Under the pieces are notes generated by a model. The model worked only from the letters and a program-made list of their open reading frames with translations. It made no database searches and was not told the DNA's origin. From contig DGPO01000027.1 in assembly GCA_002390485.1 (NCBI GenBank), forward strand, positions 1,273 to 25,441: 24,169 bases of DNA, written 5' to 3'. The translations under genes and the position numbers were made by a program. Below are positions 7,975 to 16,456 of this stretch, one piece after another (the stretch's first letter is position 1; each line of letters begins with the position of its first letter). Source of the stretch: Halieaceae bacterium UBA4438. GTDB taxonomy: Bacteria; Pseudomonadota; Gammaproteobacteria; Pseudomonadales; Halieaceae.

Positions 7975-9290
7975 TACACAGCGGCCATTAGCGCTTCAAT
8001 GTCATCCGCGTCTTTGGGGACACCTGATGTCAGGACATGGCAGCCGCCCTGGGTCACCAAGACGTCGTCTTCGATTCGAACACCGATTCCGCGCCACTTG
8101 GGGTCAACATTGTTGTTGTCTTGCGCCACGTAGATCCCAGGCTCAATGGTGAGGACCATGCCGGGCTCAAGCGGCCGCCACTTTCCGTCGATCCGATATT
8201 CGCCAACATCGTGAACATCAAGACCCAACCAGTGACCCGCACGATGCATATAGAAGTCGGTGTACGCGCCCGCGTCAATCAACTCCTCAACATCACCGCT
8301 CAAAAGACCTAACTCAACCAAACCCTCGGTGATGACCTGCACCGTCACGTCGTGAGGCCGATTCCATTTTGCCCCAGGCTTAGTCGCTGCAATGGCCGCA
8401 CGTTGAGACTTCAAGACCACGTTGTAGATAGCACGCTGCTCCTCACTGAAACGACCGCTCACGGGGAACGTCCGGGTAATGTCTGCCGCGTAGCCTTGAT
8501 ACTCACAGCCGGCATCGATCAGAACAAGGTCACCGTCCACCATTTTCGCATCGTTGTCGGTGTAATGTAGGCAACAGGCATTTTTCCCACTGCCGACAAT
8601 AGAGTTGTAGGCAACGAAACGCGCACCATGTTCGGCAAAATCATGCTGTATCGCTGATTCGAGGTGATACTCGTATCGTCCGGGACTGCATTCACGCATG
8701 GCTCTGCAATGTGCTTGAGCGCTGATGTCTGCGGCACGCTGCATCAGTCGCATTTCGGCGTCCGATTTAATCAAGCGGTGCTCATGAAGCAAAAAGGCGA
8801 GGTCGGAAATATCACCAGGGGGCTTTGCGCCGGTTCGTACTTTAGCGCGAATTTGGTTGACCCACCCTAGGACCCGTCGATCAAAACCATCGTCGTGTCC
8901 CATGGAATAATAAATCGTTGAGCGCCCCTCAATAAGACCCGGAGCAATGTCATCGATGTCGCCAACCGGATAAGCGTCATTCATCCCAAAGTTCGCCACC
9001 ACACCTTCAGCCCCTTGCCGATACCCATCCCAAAGTTCGCGTTCAGGATCGCGGTCTCGGCAAAACATCAACACTTGGCCCTGCCGTCTGCCCGGCAGCA
9101 AGACGAGTACCGCGTCGGGTTCCAGAAATCCGGTCAAGTAAAGAAAGTCGCTGTTCTGCCGAAACGGGTAATCGGTATCTCTGCTTCGTGTCACTTCTTT
9201 CGCAGCAGGAATAATGGCGACGCTATTGGGCATCATCTCTGACATCAACCGCTTTCTTCTCGCGGCATATTCTGACTTACTTATTTTCAA
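7974..9290 (-). CDS. pepP: Xaa-Pro aminopeptidase P
   Basis: PepP removes the N-terminal residue from peptides with proline at position two; it is a two-metal (Mn) pita-bread enzyme of the cytoplasm. All five ligands are visible: D259, D270, H353, E383 and E407, with the YPFRQNSDFLYLTGF N-domain signature at 41-55. At 438 residues it matches E. coli PepP (441). The start is TTG at 9290, inside a TTGA overlap with the ygfB stop. The next in-frame Met is residue 16, but residues 1-15 align with the E. coli N-terminus, so TTG is the credible start. The ygfB-pepP-ubiH-ubiI order is conserved in gammaproteobacteria. Confidence 0.97.
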   Translation of the reverse strand: MKISKSEYAARRKRLMSEMMPNSVAIIPAAKEVTRSRDTDYPFRQNSDFLYLTGFLEPDAVLVLLPGRRQGQVLMFCRDRDPERELWDGYRQGAEGVVANFGMNDAYPVGDIDDIAPGLIEGRSTIYYSMGHDDGFDRRVLGWVNQIRAKVRTGAKPPGDISDLAFLLHEHRLIKSDAEMRLMQRAADISAQAHCRAMRECSPGRYEYHLESAIQHDFAEHGARFVAYNSIVGSGKNACCLHYTDNDAKMVDGDLVLIDAGCEYQGYAADITRTFPVSGRFSEEQRAIYNVVLKSQRAAIAATKPGAKWNRPHDVTVQVITEGLVELGLLSGDVEELIDAGAYTDFYMHRAGHWLGLDVHDVGEYRIDGKWRPLEPGMVLTIEPGIYVAQDNNNVDPKWRGIGVRIEDDVLVTQGGCHVLTSGVPKDADDIEALMAAV

Positions 9291-9910
9291 GACTCGGACT
9301 CCCTATTATTTATCGCATCTTGCACAATACTGACGGCGGCTAAGCGGACGTAGTCTAACAATTCTTCGAGCTCCCGCTCTGCTTCCTCAGTCTCTACTTG
9401 ATCAGACTCTACCTGAGCGATAGCAGCAAAGTCTTTTAGCACATCGGCCACTTCAGACTGAATAGCCACACCGGTTGCGTTACGCACCGTCATTCCTTCA
9501 GTAAAGCCCGATATAAAACCTGTCACCCAGTTTGAGAAAGACCTGAGCCGCTGCTCAATAGGGTCATCATCATCCGGGATCAGCAATCTAAACGCATAGT
9601 CGGTATCAACGATGGCCGACATTGTGGATAAGTTCAGGCGAGACACCATTTCTACTAGTTCTCCTTGCAGTTGCACCCCTACGGCTTTCTCAACCGACAC
9701 GAGCGTCTGCTCTAGATGGTGTCTGTCATCGGGGTCAAACCCTGCACCCATCAGACCGACTAAAGCCCCGTGCAATTCAGACGGATTTAGTGTCTGTCCT
9801 GCATTAAATAATTGATCGGCTATTTCTTCCCATTCAGGCATTTCCTCGAAGGCGCCCAGCAAGTCCAGCATGATTATTTCGCTTCTATTGGCCTGTGCGT
9901 TATCAAGCAT
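9287..9910 (-). CDS. ygfB: UPF0149/YgfB family protein
   Basis: This acidic, mostly helical 207-residue protein has the YgfB hallmarks: LNPSELHGALVGLMGAG near the N-terminus, a central FSNWVTGFISGFTEG segment and a C-terminal EELLDYVRLAAV helix. YgfB is about 192 residues in E. coli. An internal ATG at 9871 (Met14) would give 194 and may be the real start; neither start has a convincing ribosome site. Biochemical function is not firmly known; in Pseudomonas aeruginosa YgfB affects beta-lactam tolerance through the AlpA-ampDh3 pathway. It leads the pepP-ubiH-ubiI unit and is divergent from the zapB-like gene, with 76 bases between. Confidence 0.93.
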   Translation of the reverse strand: MLDNAQANRSEIIMLDLLGAFEEMPEWEEIADQLFNAGQTLNPSELHGALVGLMGAGFDPDDRHHLEQTLVSVEKAVGVQLQGELVEMVSRLNLSTMSAIVDTDYAFRLLIPDDDDPIEQRLRSFSNWVTGFISGFTEGMTVRNATGVAIQSEVADVLKDFAAIAQVESDQVETEEAERELEELLDYVRLAAVSIVQDAINNRESES

Positions 9911-9926
9911 CCAGGCGTGTCTTTGA

Positions 9927-9955
9927 TTGACCCTTATGGGCCGCTTACCTATAGT
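9927..9955 (+). promoter_or_regulatory. Sigma70-type promoter for zapB-zapA-ssrS-fau
   Basis: TTGACC (9927-9932) and TATAGT (9950-9955) are separated by 17 bases, each one mismatch from consensus. The expected transcription start is near 9962, giving a leader of about 25 bases before the GTG of the zapB-like gene. Confidence 0.7.
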
Positions 9956-9986
9956 GAAGCCGAATCAGGAAGAGGGTGCAATCTAA

Positions 9987-10196
9987 GTGTCAGATAAGCT
10001 TGTTAAAACACTTGAATCTAAAGTGGGTGACCTTATCGACCTCAGCACCGAACTGAAGTTAGAAAACCAAGCCCTCAAAAAACGCCTGACTGACCTTCAG
10101 CATGAAAAACGCGAGTTGCTCGAACGGCAGAGGAAGTCAGGCGATTATATCGAACGGTCAATCAGCCGACTCAAAGCGCTGGAGAGTAACCAATAA
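9987..10196 (+). CDS. ZapB-like coiled-coil protein (TIGR02449 type)
   Basis: A 69-residue charged protein that is almost entirely predicted coiled coil, with a leucine heptad pattern from about residue 5 to 60. Size, composition and position immediately before zapA match the TIGR02449 family of gammaproteobacteria, described as cell division protein ZapB-like. It probably works with ZapA at the FtsZ ring. The start is GTG at 9987 with GAGGG ten bases upstream. Its TAA overlaps the zapA ATG by one base (TAATG), a classical coupling arrangement. Direct orthology with E. coli ZapB is not shown by the sequence. Confidence 0.85.
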   Translation: MSDKLVKTLESKVGDLIDLSTELKLENQALKKRLTDLQHEKRELLERQRKSGDYIERSISRLKALESNQ

Positions 10197-10504
10197 TGCG
10201 CCAGCACACGGTGAGCATCGATATATTAGACAAGAGTTATCAAGTCGCTTGTGAACCGGAACAAGAACAAGAACTGCAGCAAGCCGCGCGCGATCTCGAT
10301 GATCAGATGCGCGCCATTCGATCGACCGGCAAGGTCATCGGGCTCGAGCGAGTGGCCATTATGGCTGCTCTTAATCTCAGTCATCAGGTGCTGCTGCTTC
10401 AATCAGGTGTGCAGCTCGATGATTCCCAAGAGGAACAGATTAAGGGCATGACCAGTCGCATTGATGAGGCTTTATTTCAGCTGCGACAATTCGAAATTTC
10501 TTAA
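10196..10504 (+). CDS. zapA: Cell division protein ZapA
   Basis: ZapA binds FtsZ and cross-links protofilaments at the Z-ring. The 102-residue protein shows the standard arrangement: an N-terminal beta-rich head (VSIDILDKSYQVACEPEQE), then helices with LERVAIMAALNLSHQVL (about 49-65) and a C-terminal coiled-coil helix. Length matches the family (about 100-109). The ATG overlaps the preceding stop. It lies directly upstream of 6S RNA, as in E. coli and Pseudomonas, so transcription through zapA can also reach ssrS. Confidence 0.95.
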   Translation: MRQHTVSIDILDKSYQVACEPEQEQELQQAARDLDDQMRAIRSTGKVIGLERVAIMAALNLSHQVLLLQSGVQLDDSQEEQIKGMTSRIDEALFQLRQFEIS

Positions 10505-10530
10505 TCCACACGCCCAGAGTCGGCTATACT
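10501..10530 (+). promoter_or_regulatory. Proximal promoter of 6S RNA
   Basis: A TATACT -10 box at 10525-10530 lies six bases before the predicted 5' end of the 6S RNA. The -35 region (about 10501-10507, TTAATCC) is weak and overlaps the end of zapA. Placement relative to the RNA closing stem supports it. Confidence 0.5.
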
Positions 10531-10535
10531 TCATC

Positions 10536-10716
10536 CTGACCTGGTGTATTTGCTAGACCGTCAGTCCTCGAGCCGATAAAGCACCACCCGGAGATGTCCA
10601 CCTCTGCTGTTGTGCAAGCCCGGCGCGACCGGGACGCCTGATGCAGAATGGGGATCACCACCTTGAACCGCTACGGTTCAAGGGCGACACCGTCGGCGGT
10701 ACTCTGGGTCAGACCT
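10536..10716 (+). ncRNA. ssrS: 6S RNA
   Basis: 6S RNA mimics an open promoter and sequesters sigma70 RNA polymerase in stationary phase. The 5' segment 10536-10547 pairs with 10701-10712 (11 of 12 positions, counting G-U pairs), giving the long closing stem. The conserved internal elements GTCCTCGAGCCGATAAAG on the 5' side and ATCACCACCTTGAACC on the 3' side are present, and the CTTGAACC/GGTTCAAG hairpin matches the E. coli molecule. Length of about 180 is normal. A run of eight T (10716-10723) follows and probably marks a terminator or processing point. Genomic position zapA-ssrS-fau is the classical one. Exact ends are estimates. Confidence 0.95.
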
Positions 10717-10738
10717 TTTTTTTGAGACGTTTCACACC

Positions 10739-11296
10739 ATGCTGGAACTGAAAACTGCGATCCGTGCCAAGATTCTTGAGGAGCGCCGAACGCTGTCAGC
10801 TCAAGCTCGGCGAGAGAAAAGCGAGATTATTCTCGATACCCTTCAAGCCTGGGCGCCATTTTCAACCGCGTCCACCATCGCAACATACATTCCACTCAAA
10901 ACAGAGGTCGACGTTTCACCCCTGTTGGAACGCGCAGGACATGCACGCCGATTCGTTGCTCCACGAACCCTGGCGGACTTCCAAATGAGTTTTCATGAGC
11001 TTAGCCAAGACACCCCTCTGCTAACCGGCTCGGGGAACGTCATGCAACCACCGGACTCCGCCCCTGAACGACCACTTGAGGAAATTGATCTGTTTTTGGT
11101 GCCGCTCGCTGCCTGTGACGGCCAGGGCAACCGCTTGGGCTTTGGCAAGGGCTACTACGATCGCGCACTCACGTCCGCGCTCGGGTTCAAGCTGGGCATC
11201 GGTTTCGGGTGTCAGTTAGTAGAGAGTGTGCCGGTGGATCACTACGACGTCAGGCTCGACGGCTTTCTCAGTGAAGAAGGTCTGCTCTTTTTTTAA
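10739..11296 (+). CDS. fau: 5-formyltetrahydrofolate cyclo-ligase
   Basis: Fau (YgfA) uses ATP to convert 5-formyltetrahydrofolate to 5,10-methenyltetrahydrofolate, returning a dead-end folate to the one-carbon pool. The 185-residue protein has the ATYIPLKTEVD segment, the FLVPLAACDGQGNRLGFGKGYYDR signature (its GFGKGYYDR core binds nucleotide and substrate) and the terminal HYDVRLDGFLSEEG. The ATG lies 15 bases past the T-run of ssrS, so expression probably depends on read-through of 6S transcripts, as in E. coli. No good Shine-Dalgarno is visible in that short gap. Confidence 0.96.
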   Translation: MLELKTAIRAKILEERRTLSAQARREKSEIILDTLQAWAPFSTASTIATYIPLKTEVDVSPLLERAGHARRFVAPRTLADFQMSFHELSQDTPLLTGSGNVMQPPDSAPERPLEEIDLFLVPLAACDGQGNRLGFGKGYYDRALTSALGFKLGIGFGCQLVESVPVDHYDVRLDGFLSEEGLLFF

Positions 11297-11336
11297 AGTT
11301 TTGGGGTGGCCTTACCCACCGCAATAGGCGCTCGCG

Positions 11337-11474
11337 TCAGTCTAACTCTTGGGACCAGACCTGACCTGAGTTGTCTGTAGCGTCACCCTCGCGTGCGGTT
11401 AACGCACTTGCCGTAATAACAACCACAAACCCCATTAACAGGGCCGTAAATAGCCCCGGCTTTCTATTCCCCAC
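11337..11474 (-). CDS. Possible small membrane or secreted protein, 45 residues
   Basis: The 251-base gap between fau and ilvA contains this short ORF on the ilvA strand, 73 bases after the ilvA stop. It begins with GTG at 11474 (TGGGGG lies four bases upstream), or with an internal ATG at 11435 giving 32 residues. The product has a basic start (MGNRKPG), a hydrophobic stretch from about residue 8 to 26 (LFTALLMGFVVVITASAL) and a polar acidic tail ending SQELD, the layout of a single-pass membrane peptide or a tiny exported protein. I do not recognise a family. The layout is suggestive but a 45-codon ORF can arise by chance. The rest of the gap shows only a weak 5-bp hairpin (11305-11320). 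Confidence 0.35.
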   Translation of the reverse strand: MGNRKPGLFTALLMGFVVVITASALTAREGDATDNSGQVWSQELD

Positions 11475-11547
11475 AACGCCCCCAGCGAGTTCTTTCGCTC
11501 ATTCCCCGCTAAAGATGGCGAGTTGCCACCATCATAATGGTAATTTT

Positions 11548-13089
11548 TCACAAATCAATCGGCTTTAAATATTCACGATACGCAGGATTTTCTGATTCTT
11601 CCCAATATCTGAAGCCAATGCCATTCAATGTTGCAATCAAACGCGTACCAAAGCCCTCCTCTCCGGTAAAACCAACCAAGATTCGCCCATAAGCGGCGCC
11701 GTGATTACGGTAGTGGAACATCGAAATATTGAACTCCGACCCCAACGCGTCAAGAAACGTCATGAGGGCGCCGGGCCGCTCGGGGAATTCAACGCGAAAC
11801 ACCTGCTCCTTGGACCCAGTGGCGATCAACTGACCACCAATCATATGCCGTACATGAAGCTTCGCCATTTCGTTGTCAGTCAAGTCCACGACGCTGTAGC
11901 CACGATGCTCAAGATTTCCAGTTAAGTCAGTGACATCCTGACTTTGCGGTACGACGGTAAGACCAACAAAGACGCGAGCATCTGTATTGCTGCCCGCTCG
12001 ATAATTGAACTCTGTGATATTGCGTTTACCGATCGTCCGACAGAAGGCTCTAAACGCACCCGGCTCTTCGGGGATCGTGACGCTCAAAACAGCTTCGCGT
12101 CGCTCACCAATATCAGTTCGCTCAGAAATGTAGCGCAGCCGGTCAAAATTAGTATTGGCGCCGCTAAGGACAGCAACGACCCGTTTTCCTGTTAGGTCAT
12201 GCTCGGCCAAGTAGGTCTTCATACCCGCGATCGCAAGCGCGCCAGCCGGCTCAGCAATTGCGCGAGTGTCTTCAAAGATATCTTTAACTGCGGCGCACAT
12301 CTCGTCGGTACTTGCAGTAATGATGTCATCCACGTATTGCTCAATAACGCGATGCGTCTCTTTCCCCACCCTTGCAACGGCGCAGCCATCGGCAAACAAC
12401 CCCACCGAATCCAAGGTCACACGCTCACTATTTTGACGCGCGGCTAGCGCACAAGCCGCATCCGCAGGCTCAACACCAATGACAGTAACCTCGGGCCAGA
12501 CGTGTTTGAGAAACACCGCCATGCCCGACAAAAGACCGCCGCCTCCGCAGGGAATAAATACATAATCCGCAGGGCTTGGTAATTGACGAGAGACCTCAAG
12601 ACCCACCGTGCCTTGACCCGCAATGACATCGGGGTCGTCAAAGGGGTGAAGATAGGTCGCACCGCGTTCCACCACAAGCCGACTGGCGAATTCAGAGGCT
12701 TGGTCAAAGGCGTCACCCTGAAGCACCACATTGGCGCCTCGTCGCTTAACGGCATCGACCTTTATAGAGGGCGTGGTGACGGGCATGACAATCGTGGCGT
12801 CCACACCCAGTTTTTGAGCAGCGAGCGCAACGCCCTGTGCATGATTACCGGCCGAAGCCGCAACAACACCACGTGCGCGCTCTTCTTCCGTTAACGATGA
12901 CATTTTGTTGTAGGCGCCACGGCATTTAAAACTAAAAATAGGCTGCAAGTCTTCGCGCTTGAGGTGTACGTCACAGCCCAAACGCTCTGAGAGCGAGGGC
13001 GCGTGTGTCAGTGGCGTCTTAGTAGCCACATCGTACACATTGGCGTTCAAGATTTTGTCTACGTAAGGATCTGTCATCGTCCAGTGCAT
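11548..13089 (-). CDS. ilvA: Threonine ammonia-lyase, biosynthetic
   Basis: IlvA deaminates threonine to 2-oxobutyrate, the committed step of isoleucine synthesis. The 513-residue protein has the PLP domain with the Schiff-base lysine in SFKCRGAY (K55), SAGNHAQGVA and the phosphate-binding GGGGLLSG loop. Two C-terminal ACT-like regulatory domains follow (about 330-420 and 425-510, each with an EFPERPGA/TIPEEPGAF-type entry), the allosteric isoleucine/valine-responsive layout of E. coli IlvA (514 residues). An alternative ATG at 13077 (Met5) is equally possible; neither has a strong ribosome site. It lies 64 bases after fba in the same direction. In Pseudomonas ilvA lies near rpiA, so the neighbourhood is partly conserved. 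Confidence 0.97.
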   Translation of the reverse strand: MHWTMTDPYVDKILNANVYDVATKTPLTHAPSLSERLGCDVHLKREDLQPIFSFKCRGAYNKMSSLTEEERARGVVAASAGNHAQGVALAAQKLGVDATIVMPVTTPSIKVDAVKRRGANVVLQGDAFDQASEFASRLVVERGATYLHPFDDPDVIAGQGTVGLEVSRQLPSPADYVFIPCGGGGLLSGMAVFLKHVWPEVTVIGVEPADAACALAARQNSERVTLDSVGLFADGCAVARVGKETHRVIEQYVDDIITASTDEMCAAVKDIFEDTRAIAEPAGALAIAGMKTYLAEHDLTGKRVVAVLSGANTNFDRLRYISERTDIGERREAVLSVTIPEEPGAFRAFCRTIGKRNITEFNYRAGSNTDARVFVGLTVVPQSQDVTDLTGNLEHRGYSVVDLTDNEMAKLHVRHMIGGQLIATGSKEQVFRVEFPERPGALMTFLDALGSEFNISMFHYRNHGAAYGRILVGFTGEEGFGTRLIATLNGIGFRYWEESENPAYREYLKPIDL

Positions 13090-13153
13090 CGGAAAAAACT
13101 GGAGTTTACGCGATTATGTCAGTCATCGCCGCCACCGATCTTATATCCGCGGG

Positions 13154-14203
13154 CTAAAGAGTCCCCGCACTGTAGCGTTCTTGCATTTCCGCGAGCGACA
13201 GGGGCTTAAGCTGAGACGCATGCCCGGCACAACCGAAGGCTTCGTACCTCGCAATGCATATATCGCGCATGGCAACCAAACTCTCATTAAAGTATTTCCG
13301 AGGGTCAAACTCTGCCGGGTTTTCAGCGAGAAATCGACGTATAGCACCGGTGGAGGCGAGCCGAAGGTCGGTATCAATGTTGATCTTACGCACACCGTGT
13401 TTAATACCCTCCACCACTTGTTCAACCGGTACGCCATACGTTTCCGGGATTTCACCACCGAATTTATTAATAATGTGTAACCAGTCCTGCGGCACGGCTG
13501 ACGACCCGTGCATGACCAGGTGCGTCTCAGGGATATTGGCATGAATCGCTTTAATGCGATCAATCGCCAGAATATCGCCAGTCGGTGGGCGCGTGAACTT
13601 GTAGGCCCCGTGACTTGTTCCACAGGCGATGGCGAGCGCGTCGACACCGGTGTCTGCAACAAATTGCTTGGCCTCGTCCGGATCAGTGAGCATCTGTTCG
13701 TGCGTCAATTTGCCCGCGGCACCCACACCGTCTTCCTCTCCGGCCTCTCCAGTCTCGAGCGATCCCAGACACCCTAATTCGCCCTCGACCGACACGCCAC
13801 AGGCATGAGACATGTCCACTACCTGTGCGGTCACTCGCGCGTTGTAGTCATAATCCATTGGTGTCTTGCCGTCGCTACCCAGCGACCCGTCCATCATGAC
13901 CGACGTGAACCCTAATTGGATCGATCGCTGGCACACTGCTGGCGATGTTCCGTGGTCTTGATGCACAACAATAGGTATGTCAGGAAACTCCGTTGCAGCT
14001 GCTTCCATCAGCGCACGAAGAAAAGGAGCGCCGGCGTACTTCCTTGCACCCGCGCTGGCTTGCATGATTACAGGTGCGTCGCAATGTGCGGCGGCTTCCA
14101 TAATGGCGCGTGTCTGCTCTAAATTATTGACGTTGAAGGCTGGAACACCAAACTGGTGTTCAGCGGCGTAATCGAGTAACTGCCTCATGCTGACTAGGGC
14201 CAT
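13154..14203 (-). CDS. fba: Class II fructose-bisphosphate aldolase (class IIB type)
   Basis: The enzyme cleaves fructose 1,6-bisphosphate to triose phosphates (also sedoheptulose bisphosphate in some subgroups) using zinc. The 349-residue protein has the active-site VHQDHG (80-85), the metal/phosphate segments EGELGCLG and [11 protein letters not shown], and MHGSSAVP followed by [11 protein letters not shown]. Size and the extended C-terminal part fit the class IIB/Calvin-type aldolases (TIGR01521), as in Pseudomonas, rather than the E. coli FbaA class IIA. ATG 14203 has AGGAG six bases upstream. It is 23 bases after pgk, the final gene of the tkt-epd-pgk-fba run. Confidence 0.96.
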   Translation of the reverse strand: MALVSMRQLLDYAAEHQFGVPAFNVNNLEQTRAIMEAAAHCDAPVIMQASAGARKYAGAPFLRALMEAAATEFPDIPIVVHQDHGTSPAVCQRSIQLGFTSVMMDGSLGSDGKTPMDYDYNARVTAQVVDMSHACGVSVEGELGCLGSLETGEAGEEDGVGAAGKLTHEQMLTDPDEAKQFVADTGVDALAIACGTSHGAYKFTRPPTGDILAIDRIKAIHANIPETHLVMHGSSAVPQDWLHIINKFGGEIPETYGVPVEQVVEGIKHGVRKINIDTDLRLASTGAIRRFLAENPAEFDPRKYFNESLVAMRDICIARYEAFGCAGHASQLKPLSLAEMQERYSAGTL

Positions 14204-14226
14204 ATCTTTCTCCTCTTATGCACGAC

Positions 14227-15381
14227 TCACTGATCGTGGTGCTCCGCTAAAATCGCCACGGCGGGAAGTTCTTTCCCTTCGACAAACTCCAAAAAAGCGC
14301 CACCACCGGTTGAAATGTACGACACACGATCTGCAATATCGAACTGATCAATCGCCGCTAATGTATCGCCACCGCCGGCCAGTGAAAAGCCATCACTTTC
14401 CGCAATGGCGTTCGCCAAGGCCTCTGTGCCACTTGCAAATGCTGGAAATTCAAAAACGCCTACCGGACCATTCCACAAGATAGTTCCCGCCGCTAAGAGC
14501 ACCTGACTGAGTCGCTCTTGTGACAGCGGACCGACGTCTAAAATCATGTCATCGTCATCCACATCGGCAGCAAGCTTCACTGTTGCCTGCGCCTCTTCAC
14601 TAAATGCCTTCGCAACAACTACATCCAGCGGCAGAGGAATTTGAGTTTTCGCCATCAGCTTCTTGGCGATCGGAATCAGGTCCGGCTCGTAAAGTGATCG
14701 ACCGACCGGGTATCCAGCGGCCGCCAAAAATGTATTTGCGATACCGCCTCCAACCAGGAGCTGATCGCAGATCTCTGAGAGGCTCTCCAATACGGCAAGC
14801 TTAGTGGACACCTTGGATCCGCCCACCACAGCCACCATGGGCGATGCGGGCTGACTCAGCGCGCGCGTCAAGGCGTCAAGCTCTCGCGTCAAAAGAGGCC
14901 CAGCACAGGCTTGCGGCGCAAACTTGGCCACACCGTGAGTGGAGGCCTGAGCGCGATGCGCCGTTCCAAACGCGTCCATCACAAATACATCACACAAGGC
15001 CGCATAACGCTTGGCCAGCTCATCACTATCGGACTTTTCTCCAATATTGAATCGCACGTTTTCAAGCAGCCAGATTTCACCGGGGTTGGGTACTGAGTCA
15101 GGCCAGTCCGACTGGAGTACGACCGTAATATCCAGTAACAACGATAGCGCGTCCGCCACCGGCGCCATCGAAAACTCAGGTGCAAACGCCCCTTCTGAGG
15201 GACGACCCAAATGAGACATCAACACCACACCCGCACCGTCAGCCACTGCCGACCTAATGGTTGGCAACGCAGCACGGAGTCTTGCATTGTTTGAAATAAC
15301 CCCGTCCCGCATTGGGACGTTGAGGTCTTGTCTGATTAAGACGCACTTCCCCGACAGAGAGAGTTGGTTCATGGATAACAT
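14227..15381 (-). CDS. pgk: Phosphoglycerate kinase
   Basis: Pgk interconverts 1,3-bisphosphoglycerate and 3-phosphoglycerate with ATP; the product also feeds SerA nearby. The 384-residue two-domain enzyme shows [11 protein letters not shown] (14-24), [17 protein letters not shown], the hinge-region [12 protein letters not shown] with its nucleotide-site lysine, [24 protein letters not shown] and the terminal [13 protein letters not shown] loop. Length is typical. The ATG at 15381 has GAGG six bases upstream, favouring it over the Met three codons later. It follows epd after 43 bases. Confidence 0.98.
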   Translation of the reverse strand: MLSMNQLSLSGKCVLIRQDLNVPMRDGVISNNARLRAALPTIRSAVADGAGVVLMSHLGRPSEGAFAPEFSMAPVADALSLLLDITVVLQSDWPDSVPNPGEIWLLENVRFNIGEKSDSDELAKRYAALCDVFVMDAFGTAHRAQASTHGVAKFAPQACAGPLLTRELDALTRALSQPASPMVAVVGGSKVSTKLAVLESLSEICDQLLVGGGIANTFLAAAGYPVGRSLYEPDLIPIAKKLMAKTQIPLPLDVVVAKAFSEEAQATVKLAADVDDDDMILDVGPLSQERLSQVLLAAGTILWNGPVGVFEFPAFASGTEALANAIAESDGFSLAGGGDTLAAIDQFDIADRVSYISTGGGAFLEFVEGKELPAVAILAEHHDQ

Positions 15382-15424
15382 AAATCACCTCATAATGTTC
15401 TTCGTTTGAATTCGCTAACGCGCG

Positions 15425-16456
15425 CTACCTGGATGACTCTTCGGTGACAAATTCGGAGACCCGCAATGCGATATCGACCATTCGATTAACAAATGCCCAC
15501 TCGTTATCGAACCAGATCATCACTTTAATCAGTCGTCCACCACTGACCTGCGTTTGTGTGGCATCGACAATACTTGAGGCCTCAGCACCCAAGAAATCAC
15601 AGGAGGCTAAGGGCTCATCGTTCACCGCAAGAACGCCACCGAATCTCCCCAGCGATTGGCGAAGAGTGGCATTCACCTCGTCGCTCGTGGTGTCACAGTC
15701 AACGGAGACCACAACGTCCAATGACGACACGTTGAGCGTGGGCACTCTGAGGGCTCGCGCGCTGATCTTATGCGTCAGGTGTGGGAAGAAGCGTTCAACG
15801 CCCTGAGCAAGGCCAGTTTCGACGGGGATAACGGAGTTAAATGCCGCCCGCGTTTTTCGAAGGTCAGTGTGATGATAGGCGTCAATAACCGGTTGATCAT
15901 TCATCGCTGAGTGAATAGTCGTCACAATACCCGCTCGAATTCCAAACGCCTCATCAATGACGGATAACACCGGCATCAATGCGTTGCTGGTGCACGAGCC
16001 TGCTGATATGACAGACATATCGGGGGTTAAGGTGCTGTCATTTAACCCCCAAATGATGGTTCCGTCGACGTCTGTACTTGCGGGCTGCGACAGCATAACC
16101 CTGCTCACCGAACCACCCAGATGCTGCGCGGCTGACGACCGATTAAATTCCACACCGGTGCAATCGATCACAATATTCACGTCACGGTCAGACCAACGAA
16201 CTTTCGACTGCGCCGTTTCATGCGTCAGCAGCACTGCTTGATCGACAATATTTAAATGGTCACCGTCAGTCATCACAGGCTGAGAGAATCGCCCGTGGGT
16301 AGAGTCATATTTTAGTAAATGCGCAACGGTGGCTGCATCGGCCACCTCGTTGCACATGGTCAGTCTCAGTGCCGCCCTCGCGTCGTGACGCTCGAACAAT
16401 CGGCGCGTCAGGAGCCGACCGATTCGACCGAGCCCGTTAATGCCAACAGAGGTCAT
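15425..16456 (-). CDS. epd: Erythrose-4-phosphate/glyceraldehyde-3-phosphate dehydrogenase (Epd type)
   Basis: A GAPDH-superfamily NAD enzyme of 343 residues. The Rossmann motif INGLGRIGR (6-14), catalytic Cys155 in GSCTSN and His182 in TTIHSAMND are intact. The segments AHLLKYDSTHGRF, HSAMNDQPVIDAYHHTDLRKTRAA and VRVPTLNVSSLDV resemble E. coli Epd more than GapA, and the position between tkt and pgk is the epd position. Epd oxidises erythrose 4-phosphate for pyridoxal phosphate synthesis; because no other GAPDH is visible, a glycolytic role cannot be excluded. The usual SCTTNC reads SCTSNA. I use ATG 16456, sharing one base with the tkt TGA (TGATG), rather than the TTG one codon earlier. Confidence 0.85.
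   Translation of the reverse strand: MTSVGINGLGRIGRLLTRRLFERHDARAALRLTMCNEVADAATVAHLLKYDSTHGRFSQPVMTDGDHLNIVDQAVLLTHETAQSKVRWSDRDVNIVIDCTGVEFNRSSAAQHLGGSVSRVMLSQPASTDVDGTIIWGLNDSTLTPDMSVISAGSCTSNALMPVLSVIDEAFGIRAGIVTTIHSAMNDQPVIDAYHHTDLRKTRAAFNSVIPVETGLAQGVERFFPHLTHKISARALRVPTLNVSSLDVVVSVDCDTTSDEVNATLRQSLGRFGGVLAVNDEPLASCDFLGAEASSIVDATQTQVSGGRLIKVMIWFDNEWAFVNRMVDIALRVSEFVTEESSR

Noticed and set aside
11305..11320. Bidirectional terminator between fau and the small ORF
   Set aside because: The GGTGG/CCACC stem is only 5 bp with no T-run after it on either strand.
13154..13180. Terminator at the end of fba (GCGGG/CCCGC pairing across the stop)
   Set aside because: Long loop and no U-tract, and ilvA follows in the same direction; not convincing.
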